From the NCBI RefSeq assembly GCF_002367995.1, contig NZ_AP018207.1, positions 7,302,199 to 7,366,198 on the forward strand: a stretch of 64,000 nucleotides of DNA, in the 5' to 3' direction. The DNA is from Calothrix brevissima NIES-22 (lineage in GTDB: Bacteria > Cyanobacteriota > Cyanobacteriia > Cyanobacteriales > Nostocaceae). The translations under genes were made by a program, and so were the position numbers. Shown here one piece after another: positions 17,581 through 26,354 of the stretch; the stretch's first letter is position 1, and each line of letters begins with the position of its first letter. A model generated the notes under the pieces. It had not been told where the DNA came from and made no database searches. It saw only the letters and a program-made list of their open reading frames with translations.

Positions 17581-18378
17581 TCATTCGGTAAATTTGTAAG
17601 TTTCGCGAAATTTAGCGTTAGAAATATCCGCTAAATTCACGGTTTTTAATAATTCCCACCAGTCTTGATGAATGATTTCATCCTTGGGGCGATCGCGGTG
17701 GAATTCTGCTAATATAGTCAGGCTGTCATACCAGAGATTATTTTCTGCCAAAGTTAAATAATCATCTGGTTTAATATTCTGTTTTAATCCTACCTGTTGA
17801 ATATAACCATCTACGGAAATATATTCTTCAGATATGGCTGGTTCTTCATTACAATAAACTGTCAAGATCCACTGATATCTATTACCATTTTTTAAGGCAT
17901 ATTCTGGCTTATTTGGCAATTGCAAGTTGATAATACCAGCTTGACCGGAAAGGATTAATTTTTGGCGAAAAAATTTCTTTTGATTATCTATATCTTGGAT
18001 TGTAAATTCAGCAAATCTGGCATTAGTTGGTAATTCGGGAACGTAAACCCAAAAAGTAGGAAATTGAGATAAAGTTCTTTCTATAGTAGATTTTTCCATT
18101 CCTTCTTCTGTAAATGCTGGTACTAAAGCAGTAATTTGACTCAATTCTTGAGGACATTCACTACGTCCGCCGATTCCCCTCCTTCTCCCCTTTGGTGCGC
18201 CGTTGTTGGGTAATTTTCGTCTTTGAAATGTCTGTAATTGTTGGCGATTATTGGTTTGTTGAGTAACTGAATTATTCTCGGCTTGGGCTAAATTTGGTAT
18301 GATTGTTAAGGGAATACCTAATAAAGGTAAGCAACATAAAAATCTAATTATTGGCAAATTTAAATTTTGCATATTCAT
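17581..18378 (-). CDS. DUF928 family exported protein
   Basis: A 265-residue protein with a signal sequence (hydrophobic about 10-30, cleavage near LAQA). After a basic linker (RRKLPNNGAPKGRRRG), residues about 75-250 match DUF928, a cyanobacterial domain of unknown function: CPQELSQITALVPA, then TFWVYVPELP, AEFTIQD, YRWxxxVYCN-type strand (YQWILTVYCNEE) and a C-terminal helix LAENNLWYDSLTILAEFH. DUF928 genes commonly neighbour CHASE2, CHAT and TPS exoprotein genes. Function unknown; periplasmic location is predicted. The gap to the CHASE2-CHAT gene is 72 bases and holds a 20-base palindrome. Confidence 0.88.
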   Translation of the reverse strand: MNMQNLNLPIIRFLCCLPLLGIPLTIIPNLAQAENNSVTQQTNNRQQLQTFQRRKLPNNGAPKGRRRGIGGRSECPQELSQITALVPAFTEEGMEKSTIERTLSQFPTFWVYVPELPTNARFAEFTIQDIDNQKKFFRQKLILSGQAGIINLQLPNKPEYALKNGNRYQWILTVYCNEEPAISEEYISVDGYIQQVGLKQNIKPDDYLTLAENNLWYDSLTILAEFHRDRPKDEIIHQDWWELLKTVNLADISNAKFRETYKFTE

Positions 18379-18430
18379 GATATTTTATTTTGGTTAATGA
18401 GGGTAATTAAAGGTGGGTGTCAATGCTTAT

Positions 18431-18450
18431 AGACGCGATTCATCGCGTCT
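18431..18450. repeat. Palindrome AGACGCGAT/ATCGCGTCT
   Basis: Two 9-base arms with a TC centre. It abuts the stop codon of the CHASE2-CHAT gene. Identical copies are at 51437-51456 and 56621-56640, with a variant at 51463-51482. It could form a hairpin at the 3' end of the transcript. Confidence 0.85.
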
Positions 18451-20850
18451 CTACAATTTTCCTGCTTGTCCTCCTCTTTGAGGCTGATTTAATAAATAAC
18501 TAACTAAAAAGTGAGTAATTATAAATACCAATAATGCCGGGATAAATGGTATCCATCCTGCTGAGAAAAAAATTCGTAAACAGATAGCCCATAAGCTGAA
18601 AATGCCGATGGATACTAGAAATATTCTTTGAATAAATGTAAAATTACATATAGCTAACCAAGCTGCAAAAACTGACCATAACCACACCCATATTGCTTCT
18701 ATTTTTAAAGTCCACCACCACAATAAAGGTCTTTCTTTTAAAGCTGCACTGATAATTTGACTGATCATCTGTGCTTGAATAAATACTCCTGGTGTTTCTG
18801 CTATTAATGGTTGTGTAGAATTACTAAATGGCGTTTTCCATAAATCCTCATTGGCATTAATTTTGTTACGTGCAGTAATCCCAATGAGTATCAAGCGATT
18901 TTTGAGTTCATCAATAGGGATGCGATCGCGTAAAATATCTTTAAGAGAAATTTTTTTAGCAATATTATCTGGCGTTTCTTGGGCACGATAATTTAGTAAT
19001 ATTTGATAACCTAGATAAGGTTGCACATCTAAATCTTGATAACCGCTACTGTGGTTGGTTAATTTGGGAAATACCACATCACCAATTTTTAATTCCCCGG
19101 TTGGGGTTACTTCATATTGTTGATTTTGTGGATTTAAATAGTGCAATGCTAATTTGAGTGCAAAAGCATCTTCAGCTTGACATAAAGATGTTTTGTCTTG
19201 AGTCATATTCATTAGCTGACGACGAATTGTATGATGTGCATCTTCTACAGCATCACTAAAACCAATTCTTGTGTCTGGAACATTGGGTGCTGGTGCTATT
19301 CCATAGGTAATACCATCATCTTGAGTTGCGCCTTTACAGATAGTATGTAAACGATTGTCTTTTTGAAATCGCGTGGCTATATCTATATATTTAGGATCTG
19401 GGGGAATATCGCGATAAATATCTAAGCCAATTGCTTTTGGTTGATAGCGATCGAGTTTTTGTAATAGTTCAGCTAATGCGCGATCTGATAGCGACCATCG
19501 CATATCCATTTTCTCATTTTCTTGATAAGTAATATCTTCGTCACCAATAGTTACAATTAAAAGGCGATTGTCTGGTTGTTCTGGTAAGATGTGCGATCGC
19601 ATTTGCATAAAATGGTCAAATGCATGTAATTCTGAAGGTTGCAATAAGCCGATGTAACGCACTCCCATAACTAAGTTGGTGACGATGAAACTTATCAAAA
19701 TCATCGTTATCAAAGTACGTTTGCGGTTTGGAGTTGTTTGTCTGGTTGGTTGTTGAGGTGGTTGCCAAGTTGATAATTCAGTTGGAGAATTTTGACAAAT
19801 TACTGGTAACCAACTAGCGCAAGGATGCTCGTTTTCTAATCCTTGCAGTCTTTCCCTGGCTCTGCGTACCGCTAGCGTCAAAGATTCACCCTGGGCTAAT
19901 TCTGCTAAAAAATACTTGAGGAATTCCTGTGCGACTATATTCGGTACATCCTCGCGCATGACGATAATTTGCGGGATGTATAATTTAGCCAATTGTCGCG
20001 CCAAGCCTAAACCATCGCAGGAATTGAAAATTGCTAGCTGTAAACCCTGCTGAATTGCTTGAGATAAGGCATACTCTAAGTCAGGGATGTTTAAACTGTG
20101 ATTTTCTGGATTTTGATTAATGTAAATCTTGGCTTTGCTGTCTTCTGCTTGACTAGAACTATGTCCAGCAAAAAATAAAATATCCCAACTTTGCTGCCAT
20201 AATTTATCATTAATAGTTTTGCGATCGGGTTCTAATAAGAATGTGGGTGTGATATTCGGAAGTTGGCTTAAGAGATTTTTGTCTGTATTAATATCTATTC
20301 CCCGACTATCTCCCAAAATAGCCAGTACCCGCAATTGATTGCTAGATGTTGGCGATTTACCTGCTACCCGCTTTGATTCCAGCAAACTTAAAACTACTTC
20401 TGATTGGGGATAATCAGCGACAAATTCCCATAAATGCCAAGGTAAGCGCCACAATAAATCATCACTAGCTTCTATGACAATCCGTATCTCTGCTGTATAA
20501 TTTAGCAATGTCCGCAATTTTCTCTCTATATCGCGGAAGCTTTCAGCATTTAGCCAAGAGTTAATTTCTCTTCGTAAGCGCTCACATAAAGTATATAAAT
20601 CATCTTGGGAAATATTAGTTAAACTGGCGCTGTCAATTTCAATTCTGCTACTACGATTTAAACGTTGAGCTAAAGCGCTGTATAAATGTTTCCAATCACG
20701 ATAACAGGTAATAATTTCTGGTGCTGGTGGTAAACTGCCAAATAGTTGTTGCAATCGCACGCCATCAGTTTCCCATAATTCAGCAGTAATTGAGGGAAAT
20801 CCCGCCTTAAAACTACCTAGTCCAAAATTGAAGACAACGCGCTTACTCAT
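18451..20850 (-). CDS. Membrane CHAT-CHASE2 fusion protein
   Basis: A 799-residue protein from the ATG at 20850 (MSKRVVFNFG); an upstream ATG at 20904 adds 18 unlikely residues. Residues 1-365 form a cytoplasmic part ending in a CHAT peptidase domain: H230 in FFAGHSSS, C278 in FNSCDGLG, and the usual tail ending ASWLPVICQ. A transmembrane helix at about 377-395 is followed by a periplasmic CHASE2 sensory domain at about 400-690 (VTIGDEDI near its start, DIYRDIPPDP, and the ILIGITARN strand), and by three helices at about 715-790. CHASE2 normally feeds kinases or cyclases; here the only enzymatic domain is the caspase-like one. It probably converts an external signal into proteolysis. It stands between DUF1822 and DUF928 genes. 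Confidence 0.9.
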   Translation of the reverse strand: MSKRVVFNFGLGSFKAGFPSITAELWETDGVRLQQLFGSLPPAPEIITCYRDWKHLYSALAQRLNRSSRIEIDSASLTNISQDDLYTLCERLRREINSWLNAESFRDIERKLRTLLNYTAEIRIVIEASDDLLWRLPWHLWEFVADYPQSEVVLSLLESKRVAGKSPTSSNQLRVLAILGDSRGIDINTDKNLLSQLPNITPTFLLEPDRKTINDKLWQQSWDILFFAGHSSSQAEDSKAKIYINQNPENHSLNIPDLEYALSQAIQQGLQLAIFNSCDGLGLARQLAKLYIPQIIVMREDVPNIVAQEFLKYFLAELAQGESLTLAVRRARERLQGLENEHPCASWLPVICQNSPTELSTWQPPQQPTRQTTPNRKRTLITMILISFIVTNLVMGVRYIGLLQPSELHAFDHFMQMRSHILPEQPDNRLLIVTIGDEDITYQENEKMDMRWSLSDRALAELLQKLDRYQPKAIGLDIYRDIPPDPKYIDIATRFQKDNRLHTICKGATQDDGITYGIAPAPNVPDTRIGFSDAVEDAHHTIRRQLMNMTQDKTSLCQAEDAFALKLALHYLNPQNQQYEVTPTGELKIGDVVFPKLTNHSSGYQDLDVQPYLGYQILLNYRAQETPDNIAKKISLKDILRDRIPIDELKNRLILIGITARNKINANEDLWKTPFSNSTQPLIAETPGVFIQAQMISQIISAALKERPLLWWWTLKIEAIWVWLWSVFAAWLAICNFTFIQRIFLVSIGIFSLWAICLRIFFSAGWIPFIPALLVFIITHFLVSYLLNQPQRGGQAGKL

Positions 20851-21103
20851 TGCTAGCTCACTATGCAGCTTCAGATTTACCACACATAAATTCAGTGTTA
20901 ACAATGAGAATTAAAGTAATAAATATTCTCGATTATTTGCTAACCCTAATTTCCTGTGAGATACTTTTAACCTATACAAGTATATATACGGGTTTTTGGT
21001 CGAGAATTTCATGAAGAATAAAAGGCATTACATGAAGATTTCGTCAAATTGCCGAAAAATTAGGACTATATAGAGAAAAGCCTGATAAATCACTACTTGC
21101 AGC

Positions 21104-22303
21104 CTAATTATCATCATCAATCGCGAATTCTTCTACAAAACTGACATCAGCGATCGCAAGTTGAATGTAAAAATTTGTTCCTTTATCACAGCGAAAATAC
21201 GGTAATTGAATATAGCTATCTCGTTCTCTAGAAGTCACCGCATGAAGCTGTTGTGATGAATCTGACAGTAAAGCCAAAGTTAAAAAAGCCGGTAATTGTT
21301 TTTCGCTTCCATAAGGATGCGCTTGTACCAAAACCCCAACCCTACCATCTGCTTCCGGAGTTAGCGCTACTAACAAAATTACAGATTGCTCTTTGATTTG
21401 CAACTGCAAATTTAACAGCTTGGCTTGTTTAATATGTGCGGTATTCCTCACAGTCACTAATTTTGGTTCTGTGGTGAAAAATTCACTCACCGAACACCAT
21501 CCAGCTTTCATAGACTCGGTAAAATCATTGTTTAACCAATGATGGAGATTTACTAACATCTTTTTGGCTGTTGTCGCAGTGCGATTTATATAAAGTTGTT
21601 CTCGCCATTCATCATTTGCTAATAATACACCCCACTGGGTAAAGGGAATATCTAAACGGGGAGAATAAGGCGATGGCTGACTTAATTTATCGATCAGCGA
21701 TGCGGCTATTGTTGGCGATAATAAAGGTAAAGATGGTATATTTGCTGTCTCTGCACCACAAATTTCTCGCGCCAACAATATAATATCTAAATCAGGAATC
21801 AAATCATGACTATTAACTGAGTAGGTGCGATAAATTGGATCGTGTACAGCTTTTTCTTTGAGAGTTTTATGCGTGATATAACCCCAAAGTCGCAGCCAAT
21901 TCTGTTCTAAGTTGATTTGTACAGGTAAATAATAACTAGCGACAAAATTAGGAATATCAACCCATTCTTGCGGTACAGAAAATTCTGCTGTATCTACCGC
22001 ATCGTGAGGAATTAATACCAATCGTCTTTCCCCAATATTTAAAGCCGTACCATTAACTAATTCCCAAATACTCGCTAATTCTCTCGCGCTGGGAACTATG
22101 TAACTAGAGTCTAACTCCCAATTTTCTTTTAACCAACGTAAAAAGCCATGCAAACAAAGATGATTAATATAAGCATAATGACGAGCGGTTTGATTACTTT
22201 GTAAATTTGTTGCAGCTTCTGCTTGTTTAAGTTCAGTTTCTTGACAATCTAGCCAGATATTGTCATCTGTGTAAAGTTGAAATGTTTTCCAGTTGCTATT
22301 CAT
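21104..22303 (-). CDS. DUF1822 family protein
   Basis: A 399-residue protein. The ATG at 22303 has an AGGA site 8 bases upstream and gives the typical start MNSNWKTFQLYTDD; the frame is open to 22345. Matching DUF1822 features are the WLDCQETELKQAEAA helix, HYAYINHLCLHGFLRWL, ERRLVLIP, and the PQEWVDIPNFVASYYLPVQ block (split), followed by WGYITHKTL. The C-terminal half carries LQIKEQSVILLVALTPEADGRVGV (split). DUF1822 has no assigned biochemical role and is almost confined to cyanobacteria, where it sits next to sigma-like and CHAT-CHASE2 genes. No signal peptide. It follows the sigma-like gene by 28 bases, so the two are very likely cotranscribed. Confidence 0.87.
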   Translation of the reverse strand: MNSNWKTFQLYTDDNIWLDCQETELKQAEAATNLQSNQTARHYAYINHLCLHGFLRWLKENWELDSSYIVPSARELASIWELVNGTALNIGERRLVLIPHDAVDTAEFSVPQEWVDIPNFVASYYLPVQINLEQNWLRLWGYITHKTLKEKAVHDPIYRTYSVNSHDLIPDLDIILLAREICGAETANIPSLPLLSPTIAASLIDKLSQPSPYSPRLDIPFTQWGVLLANDEWREQLYINRTATTAKKMLVNLHHWLNNDFTESMKAGWCSVSEFFTTEPKLVTVRNTAHIKQAKLLNLQLQIKEQSVILLVALTPEADGRVGVLVQAHPYGSEKQLPAFLTLALLSDSSQQLHAVTSRERDSYIQLPYFRCDKGTNFYIQLAIADVSFVEEFAIDDDN

Positions 22304-22331
22304 TGTTAATTTCCTGAATAAATATAAAATT

Positions 22332-23861
22332 CTAATTATTACCAAAATCAGCAGTCTTTAGCCAGTCATCCATTAAATATCCCACTTGCTTGGATGCTAT
22401 TCCTTCATTAGCTAAAGGCATATTAATTCTAACGGCAATTTGTGTGATTATATCTAAATTCAGAGTTTCTTTGCCTAATTTTAACTGATGCTCAACTTCT
22501 AGCAACGATAAATTGCTTAACTTAGCTATTTGCTCTACATGCATTTGTTGCAGCCAAAATAAGCGCATAATTTCTCGCAATGGAGATGCTAAGGCTTGGA
22601 GAGAATTATTCAAGAAATTATGCATTAAGCTGTAATAAAAGCCATCCAGATATTCTTGTAAATAAGTTTTTAAATCATTGAGCTTTTCGGAACTTAAATC
22701 TATTTTTAAATATTCCTTAGCCCATGTTCCTAAATGACTTAACAATTCCCACAAAGTTTTTTTGTAACGCCGCCCAACAGTAGATTGATTAGCACCAATT
22801 TCTACACCGATTTTTTCTTGAGATAAATTTAATCCATGTAAAAATAGAGGAATTCTTTGTGCTTCTGGTTGCAAACGATCAATTTGGTAAGAAATTTGTT
22901 CTCTTAATTGGTGAAGATACTCCCTAATTTCATAACGCAGGCTATCATTTCCTTGAATAATTGAATTTTCATCGGGGACTAAATCTAACCGTGTTAAAGT
23001 TTCTGCATCCTGAGAAATTGGTTCATCTAAAGAAACTTGAGCGAAATCAATATAATTACGAATTGCTTTCCCAATTTCTTGTAGCCATTGCTGAATAACT
23101 GTTCCATCTACTGTTTGTGGCTCGGGTAATAACTGTGGTAATTGACAAGAAAACTGCTGATAACGGCTACAAATAGCATCAAAAGCTTGAGGTTGGGGAG
23201 AGCTAAAATTAATCAATCCTCCATCCTTAGCTTCTTGAAAACATTGCCAAACTAAAGTGTAATGTAAAATAGTCACTTCATTAAGTCCCAGACGTTGTAA
23301 AACCGTAACTACTCGCGTTTTAGTCACCCTAGCCGCTAATCCTAAATCACTTCTTTGAAATGTTCTTAAGCCTTCGATTTCGCGCAATTTATCGCAGAGA
23401 AAGCCTGTCATTCTCTTATTAACATATTTGGCGAATTTGTAATACCATATATGTAATTCTAAATTTTCATATTCTGGATATTTCCATAAATTATCTAAAC
23501 ATTTTTCTGGCGCTAAAGCACTAGTTAAAGAAATTTGCAATAATTCATGGAATAAAGTATCACGATCTAAATCAACTCTCGCCGATATTTTGACGATATT
23601 TGTCCTAATTTCCCAAGCCGCTTTATAGCTAAATCTTGATAAAAAAGCGCTCCAAACTCTTCTATTTAACTTTTTTTTAGGATCATTTTGAAAATTATGT
23701 AAAATAATTCTCACCAATTCGGGTTTACTAATATTAGGTTTTTGGTTAACTAAACTATGAATATATTGTTGTAATTGTTGATCTACTTGCCAAAAAATAT
23801 ATTTTTGTCCTTTTGCATCTTCTTTTAGCAAAGGAAATGTAAAAAATTCTGCAAATATCAT
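22332..23861 (-). CDS. Divergent sigma-70-like protein
   Basis: A 509-residue, mostly helical protein. Residues about 343-375 look like sigma region 4: HGLNLSQEKIGVEIG, then ANQSTVGRRYKKTLWELL, a helix-turn-helix with the usual turn. A second helix-turn-helix-like stretch is at about 440-475 (MHVEQIAKLSNLSLLEVE). An earlier R-x-F-x-R-S-D-L-G-L-A-A-R-V-T motif near 170-185 may be another DNA-contact segment. A canonical region 2 cannot be recognised, so it may be a regulator derived from a sigma factor rather than a true sigma. Members of this group precede DUF1822 genes in cyanobacteria. It is the first gene of the minus-strand run and is divergent from a Uma2 gene across 240 bases that should hold its promoter. 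Confidence 0.65.
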   Translation of the reverse strand: MIFAEFFTFPLLKEDAKGQKYIFWQVDQQLQQYIHSLVNQKPNISKPELVRIILHNFQNDPKKKLNRRVWSAFLSRFSYKAAWEIRTNIVKISARVDLDRDTLFHELLQISLTSALAPEKCLDNLWKYPEYENLELHIWYYKFAKYVNKRMTGFLCDKLREIEGLRTFQRSDLGLAARVTKTRVVTVLQRLGLNEVTILHYTLVWQCFQEAKDGGLINFSSPQPQAFDAICSRYQQFSCQLPQLLPEPQTVDGTVIQQWLQEIGKAIRNYIDFAQVSLDEPISQDAETLTRLDLVPDENSIIQGNDSLRYEIREYLHQLREQISYQIDRLQPEAQRIPLFLHGLNLSQEKIGVEIGANQSTVGRRYKKTLWELLSHLGTWAKEYLKIDLSSEKLNDLKTYLQEYLDGFYYSLMHNFLNNSLQALASPLREIMRLFWLQQMHVEQIAKLSNLSLLEVEHQLKLGKETLNLDIITQIAVRINMPLANEGIASKQVGYLMDDWLKTADFGNN

Positions 23862-24101
23862 TTAACCTGTCTCCTGTTAACCAAAGTAAAGTAATATATA
23901 TCTTTTTACCTAAATTTACAGACGATTTCCTGCATAATTAACTATAAATGCCAATTATGCCTTAATCACTATATTGGGACAGAAACCAAAAATCATGCAC
24001 TGCGATCGCAAAATTGGGTCATCACGCGCACATCCGGGACAAGGGAGACTCTATACTAAAATTAGCGATCGCTAGATTATGCCTATACAGGAAGTGTTGT
24101 T

Positions 24102-24698
24102 ATGAGCATCCCAGTTGTAGAGCAATTCACCGCAGAAAAACTGGTAACTCTCAAGGATGTTTCGTGGGAGCAATTTAAAGGAATTGAAGCACAGTTACAG
24201 GACAACCGCAATGTCCGACTGTCTTATTTGTCAGGGATATTAGAAATTATGGCTCCGATTGGTGAGAAGCATGAGAAAGTGAAAAGAACTTTTGGCTATC
24301 TGCTAGAAGCTTACATGAAATACAAAGGAATCCGGTTTTACGGTCGGGGTGGGTTTACACTGGAAGAACCAGGGTATGCTTCTGGTACACCGGATGAGTC
24401 TTACAGTATTGGTACAGAAAAAGAAGTACCTGATATTGTCATTGAAGTTATTGTATCTAGCGGTACAATTAACAGAACAGATTTATATAAACCAAAAAAA
24501 GTGCCTGAGGTTTGGTTTTGGAAATCTCACGAAATTAAAATATTTCGTCTAACTGAAGATGGAGAATATCAAGAAGTCAACCGGAGTGGGTTTTTTCCTG
24601 ATTTAGACCCTGCATTACTGCTACAATATATTGCTATGCCCGATCAATATGATGCGATCGCAGAATTTGAGAAGGTGATTCGCAATCAATTAGCTTGA
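24102..24698 (+). CDS. Uma2-family PD-(D/E)XK nuclease-like protein
   Basis: A 198-residue protein of the Uma2 (DUF820) family, which has a restriction-endonuclease-like fold. The core is VPDIVIEVIVSSGTINRTDLYKPKKVPEVWFW (residues about 108-139, broken here as PDIVIEV / DLYKPKKVPEVWFW), giving the D...E-x-V and lysine positions. An ISYL-type strand (RLSYLSGILEIMAP) precedes it. Uma2 genes are present in dozens of copies in many cyanobacteria and their role is unsettled. It faces the other Uma2 gene convergently, 40 bases away. Confidence 0.88.
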   Translation: MSIPVVEQFTAEKLVTLKDVSWEQFKGIEAQLQDNRNVRLSYLSGILEIMAPIGEKHEKVKRTFGYLLEAYMKYKGIRFYGRGGFTLEEPGYASGTPDESYSIGTEKEVPDIVIEVIVSSGTINRTDLYKPKKVPEVWFWKSHEIKIFRLTEDGEYQEVNRSGFFPDLDPALLLQYIAMPDQYDAIAEFEKVIRNQLA

Positions 24699-24738
24699 AA
24701 ATGGGCATTGGCTGATTTGAAATTCTGTCTGCTTGTCT

Positions 24739-25317
24739 TTACTTCCAAACTAATTGCAAATTTAAAATAAATCCAGGTAAGACATCTTCTCCTGATAATT
24801 CTGTTGGTGATTCTAATAATTCTTTTGCTTTACCCAAACGATAAATTTCCACCTGACGCATTTTGGGATTAATTAACCATCCTAATCTCACGCCATTATC
24901 TATATATTCTTGCATTTTTGTTTGCGTTTCTGACAAACTATCGCTTGGTGACATTAACTCTAAAACAAAATCTGGTGCAATCGGTGGGAACTTTTCTTTC
25001 TCTTCCGGTGTAAGTGTGTTCCATCTATCTTTTTGAATCCAAGCAACATCGGGAGAACGATTAGCACCATTTGCAAGTTTAAAACAGGTGGAGGAATCAA
25101 AACATATTCCTAGTTGAGTTTGGCGATTCCAAATTACAAAATCAGCATTAATTTCTGAGTTACAATTTCCAGTTTCTCCACCTGTCGGTGACATAATCAG
25201 AATTTCTCCGTTGGCGTTGCGCTCAAATTTAACCTCAGGGTTTTCTCGACAAAGTTCATAAAATTGATTGTCGGTAAGTTGAATGATGCGGTTTAAGTTG
25301 ACGGTGATAGCTGACAT
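24739..25317 (-). CDS. Uma2-family PD-(D/E)XK nuclease-like protein
   Basis: A 192-residue Uma2 protein. It has the classic GEILIMSPTGGETG motif near residues 38-51, SPDVAWI (aspartate), and APDFVLELMSPSDSLSE with the glutamate, followed by KMQEYIDNGVRLGWLINP and VEIYR. It belongs to a different subgroup from the convergent gene at 24102, which lacks the MSPTGG motif, so the pair is not a recent duplication. Confidence 0.9.
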   Translation of the reverse strand: MSAITVNLNRIIQLTDNQFYELCRENPEVKFERNANGEILIMSPTGGETGNCNSEINADFVIWNRQTQLGICFDSSTCFKLANGANRSPDVAWIQKDRWNTLTPEEKEKFPPIAPDFVLELMSPSDSLSETQTKMQEYIDNGVRLGWLINPKMRQVEIYRLGKAKELLESPTELSGEDVLPGFILNLQLVWK

Positions 25318-25353
25318 AGCGCTGATATGGGTGATGATACCAACATTTTAGAA

Positions 25354-25466
25354 TAGACTTCTTGCCTAAATATTGTTGCTGTGTTGATTAGGAGTTTGAA
25401 AAGCTCACGCAGAGCCGCAGAGCCGCAGAGAAGAATGAGAAAATTAGGACTTTTGCAAGAGGTCTA
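25354..25466. repeat. MITE-like element with TAGACTTCTTGC termini
   Basis: The left end TAGACTTCTTGC is matched by GCAAGAGGTCTA at the right (11 of 12 inverted). The core has CTCACGCAGAGCCGCAGAGCC. It is related to the tract at 13609-13747. It lies between a Uma2 gene and the TspO gene. Confidence 0.65.
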
Positions 25467-25581
25467 ATATAGAATTATAGAGCGATCGCTCTTGGTAAAT
25501 TCCAGATTCGGTTTGCTTTTCTGGAGAGCGATCGCTTAAATTAAACTGATGTGAGCAAAGATAATCAGAATCAACCTGGCA

Positions 25582-26337
25582 TCATGAACTTACCACAGGT
25601 GTTCTTTTTAAAGGATACAGTGGCTCAGATCCATTTAATTGCCAAATCCTCAATACTAATACAGCAGCGACAGTCAGCCACACACAAGAAAATGATAAAA
25701 TCATCCCCGCTACTGGATTAGTTTGCCAATAAATTGCTGTTACCACTAAAGCCGATAACCAAGGGCCGAAAATAACTACAGGAACAGCTGCGCCTAATCT
25801 GCGTTCTACAGTAAAAATTGTATTCCAAGTATCACCAAAAGCCAGATGTACGACAAATAAAATGAACGGTAAAACTAAAAATTGGTGGTTCATTTCTTGC
25901 CAAACTAAAACAGAAGAAATTACCCGCAACACTGCAATTATCATCCAGACTATCGGAAATACTAACGGTGCAGGAGACCATTTTGGTCTAATTACTTGGT
26001 CGTAAGTCTGACGAGAACGGGTATTATCTAAAAGCGAAAAAATGCGCGAACGGAGACTGAATACAGCAAATAATAAGCTAGTCAATACAGTACTAACCCA
26101 ACTAGGAACAGCAGAATTACTATCAATGAGATTAACTAATTTTTCCATTCCTAGTAACACCAACAGCATAGTTACTATTTGTAAGATAGTCCCTAGTTTA
26201 TAAACTACAACTGCTTTGATATCTAGTTCTTGTGTATTAGCTATTGCTGTATTTGTAGGTTGTTGATTTACAGTTTTTACCCCCATCACTGTATTCACAA
26301 ATTTTTCTAGTATTCCCATGTTATTTGATTGATTCAT
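25582..26337 (-). CDS. TspO/MBR-family tryptophan-rich sensory protein
   Basis: A 251-residue membrane protein from the ATG at 26337; the frame is open to 26577 but that part overlaps the end of the Rieske gene and looks non-coding. The five-helix TspO fold is seen in SPAPLVFPIVWMIIAVLRV (the W.PP..VFP.VW motif), the loop GDTWNTIFTVERRLGAAVPV (second conserved region, N..W) and the ending CVWLTVAAVLVLRIWQLNG. An extra N-terminal part of about 85 residues with two hydrophobic stretches is longer than the usual TspO of about 160 residues. TspO binds tetrapyrroles and takes part in stress responses and porphyrin turnover. It follows a pheophorbide-oxygenase-like gene by 17 bases, which fits tetrapyrrole metabolism. 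Confidence 0.87.
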   Translation of the reverse strand: MNQSNNMGILEKFVNTVMGVKTVNQQPTNTAIANTQELDIKAVVVYKLGTILQIVTMLLVLLGMEKLVNLIDSNSAVPSWVSTVLTSLLFAVFSLRSRIFSLLDNTRSRQTYDQVIRPKWSPAPLVFPIVWMIIAVLRVISSVLVWQEMNHQFLVLPFILFVVHLAFGDTWNTIFTVERRLGAAVPVVIFGPWLSALVVTAIYWQTNPVAGMILSFSCVWLTVAAVLVLRIWQLNGSEPLYPLKRTPVVSS

Positions 26338-26354
26338 CGCCAAATCCCTAACTT

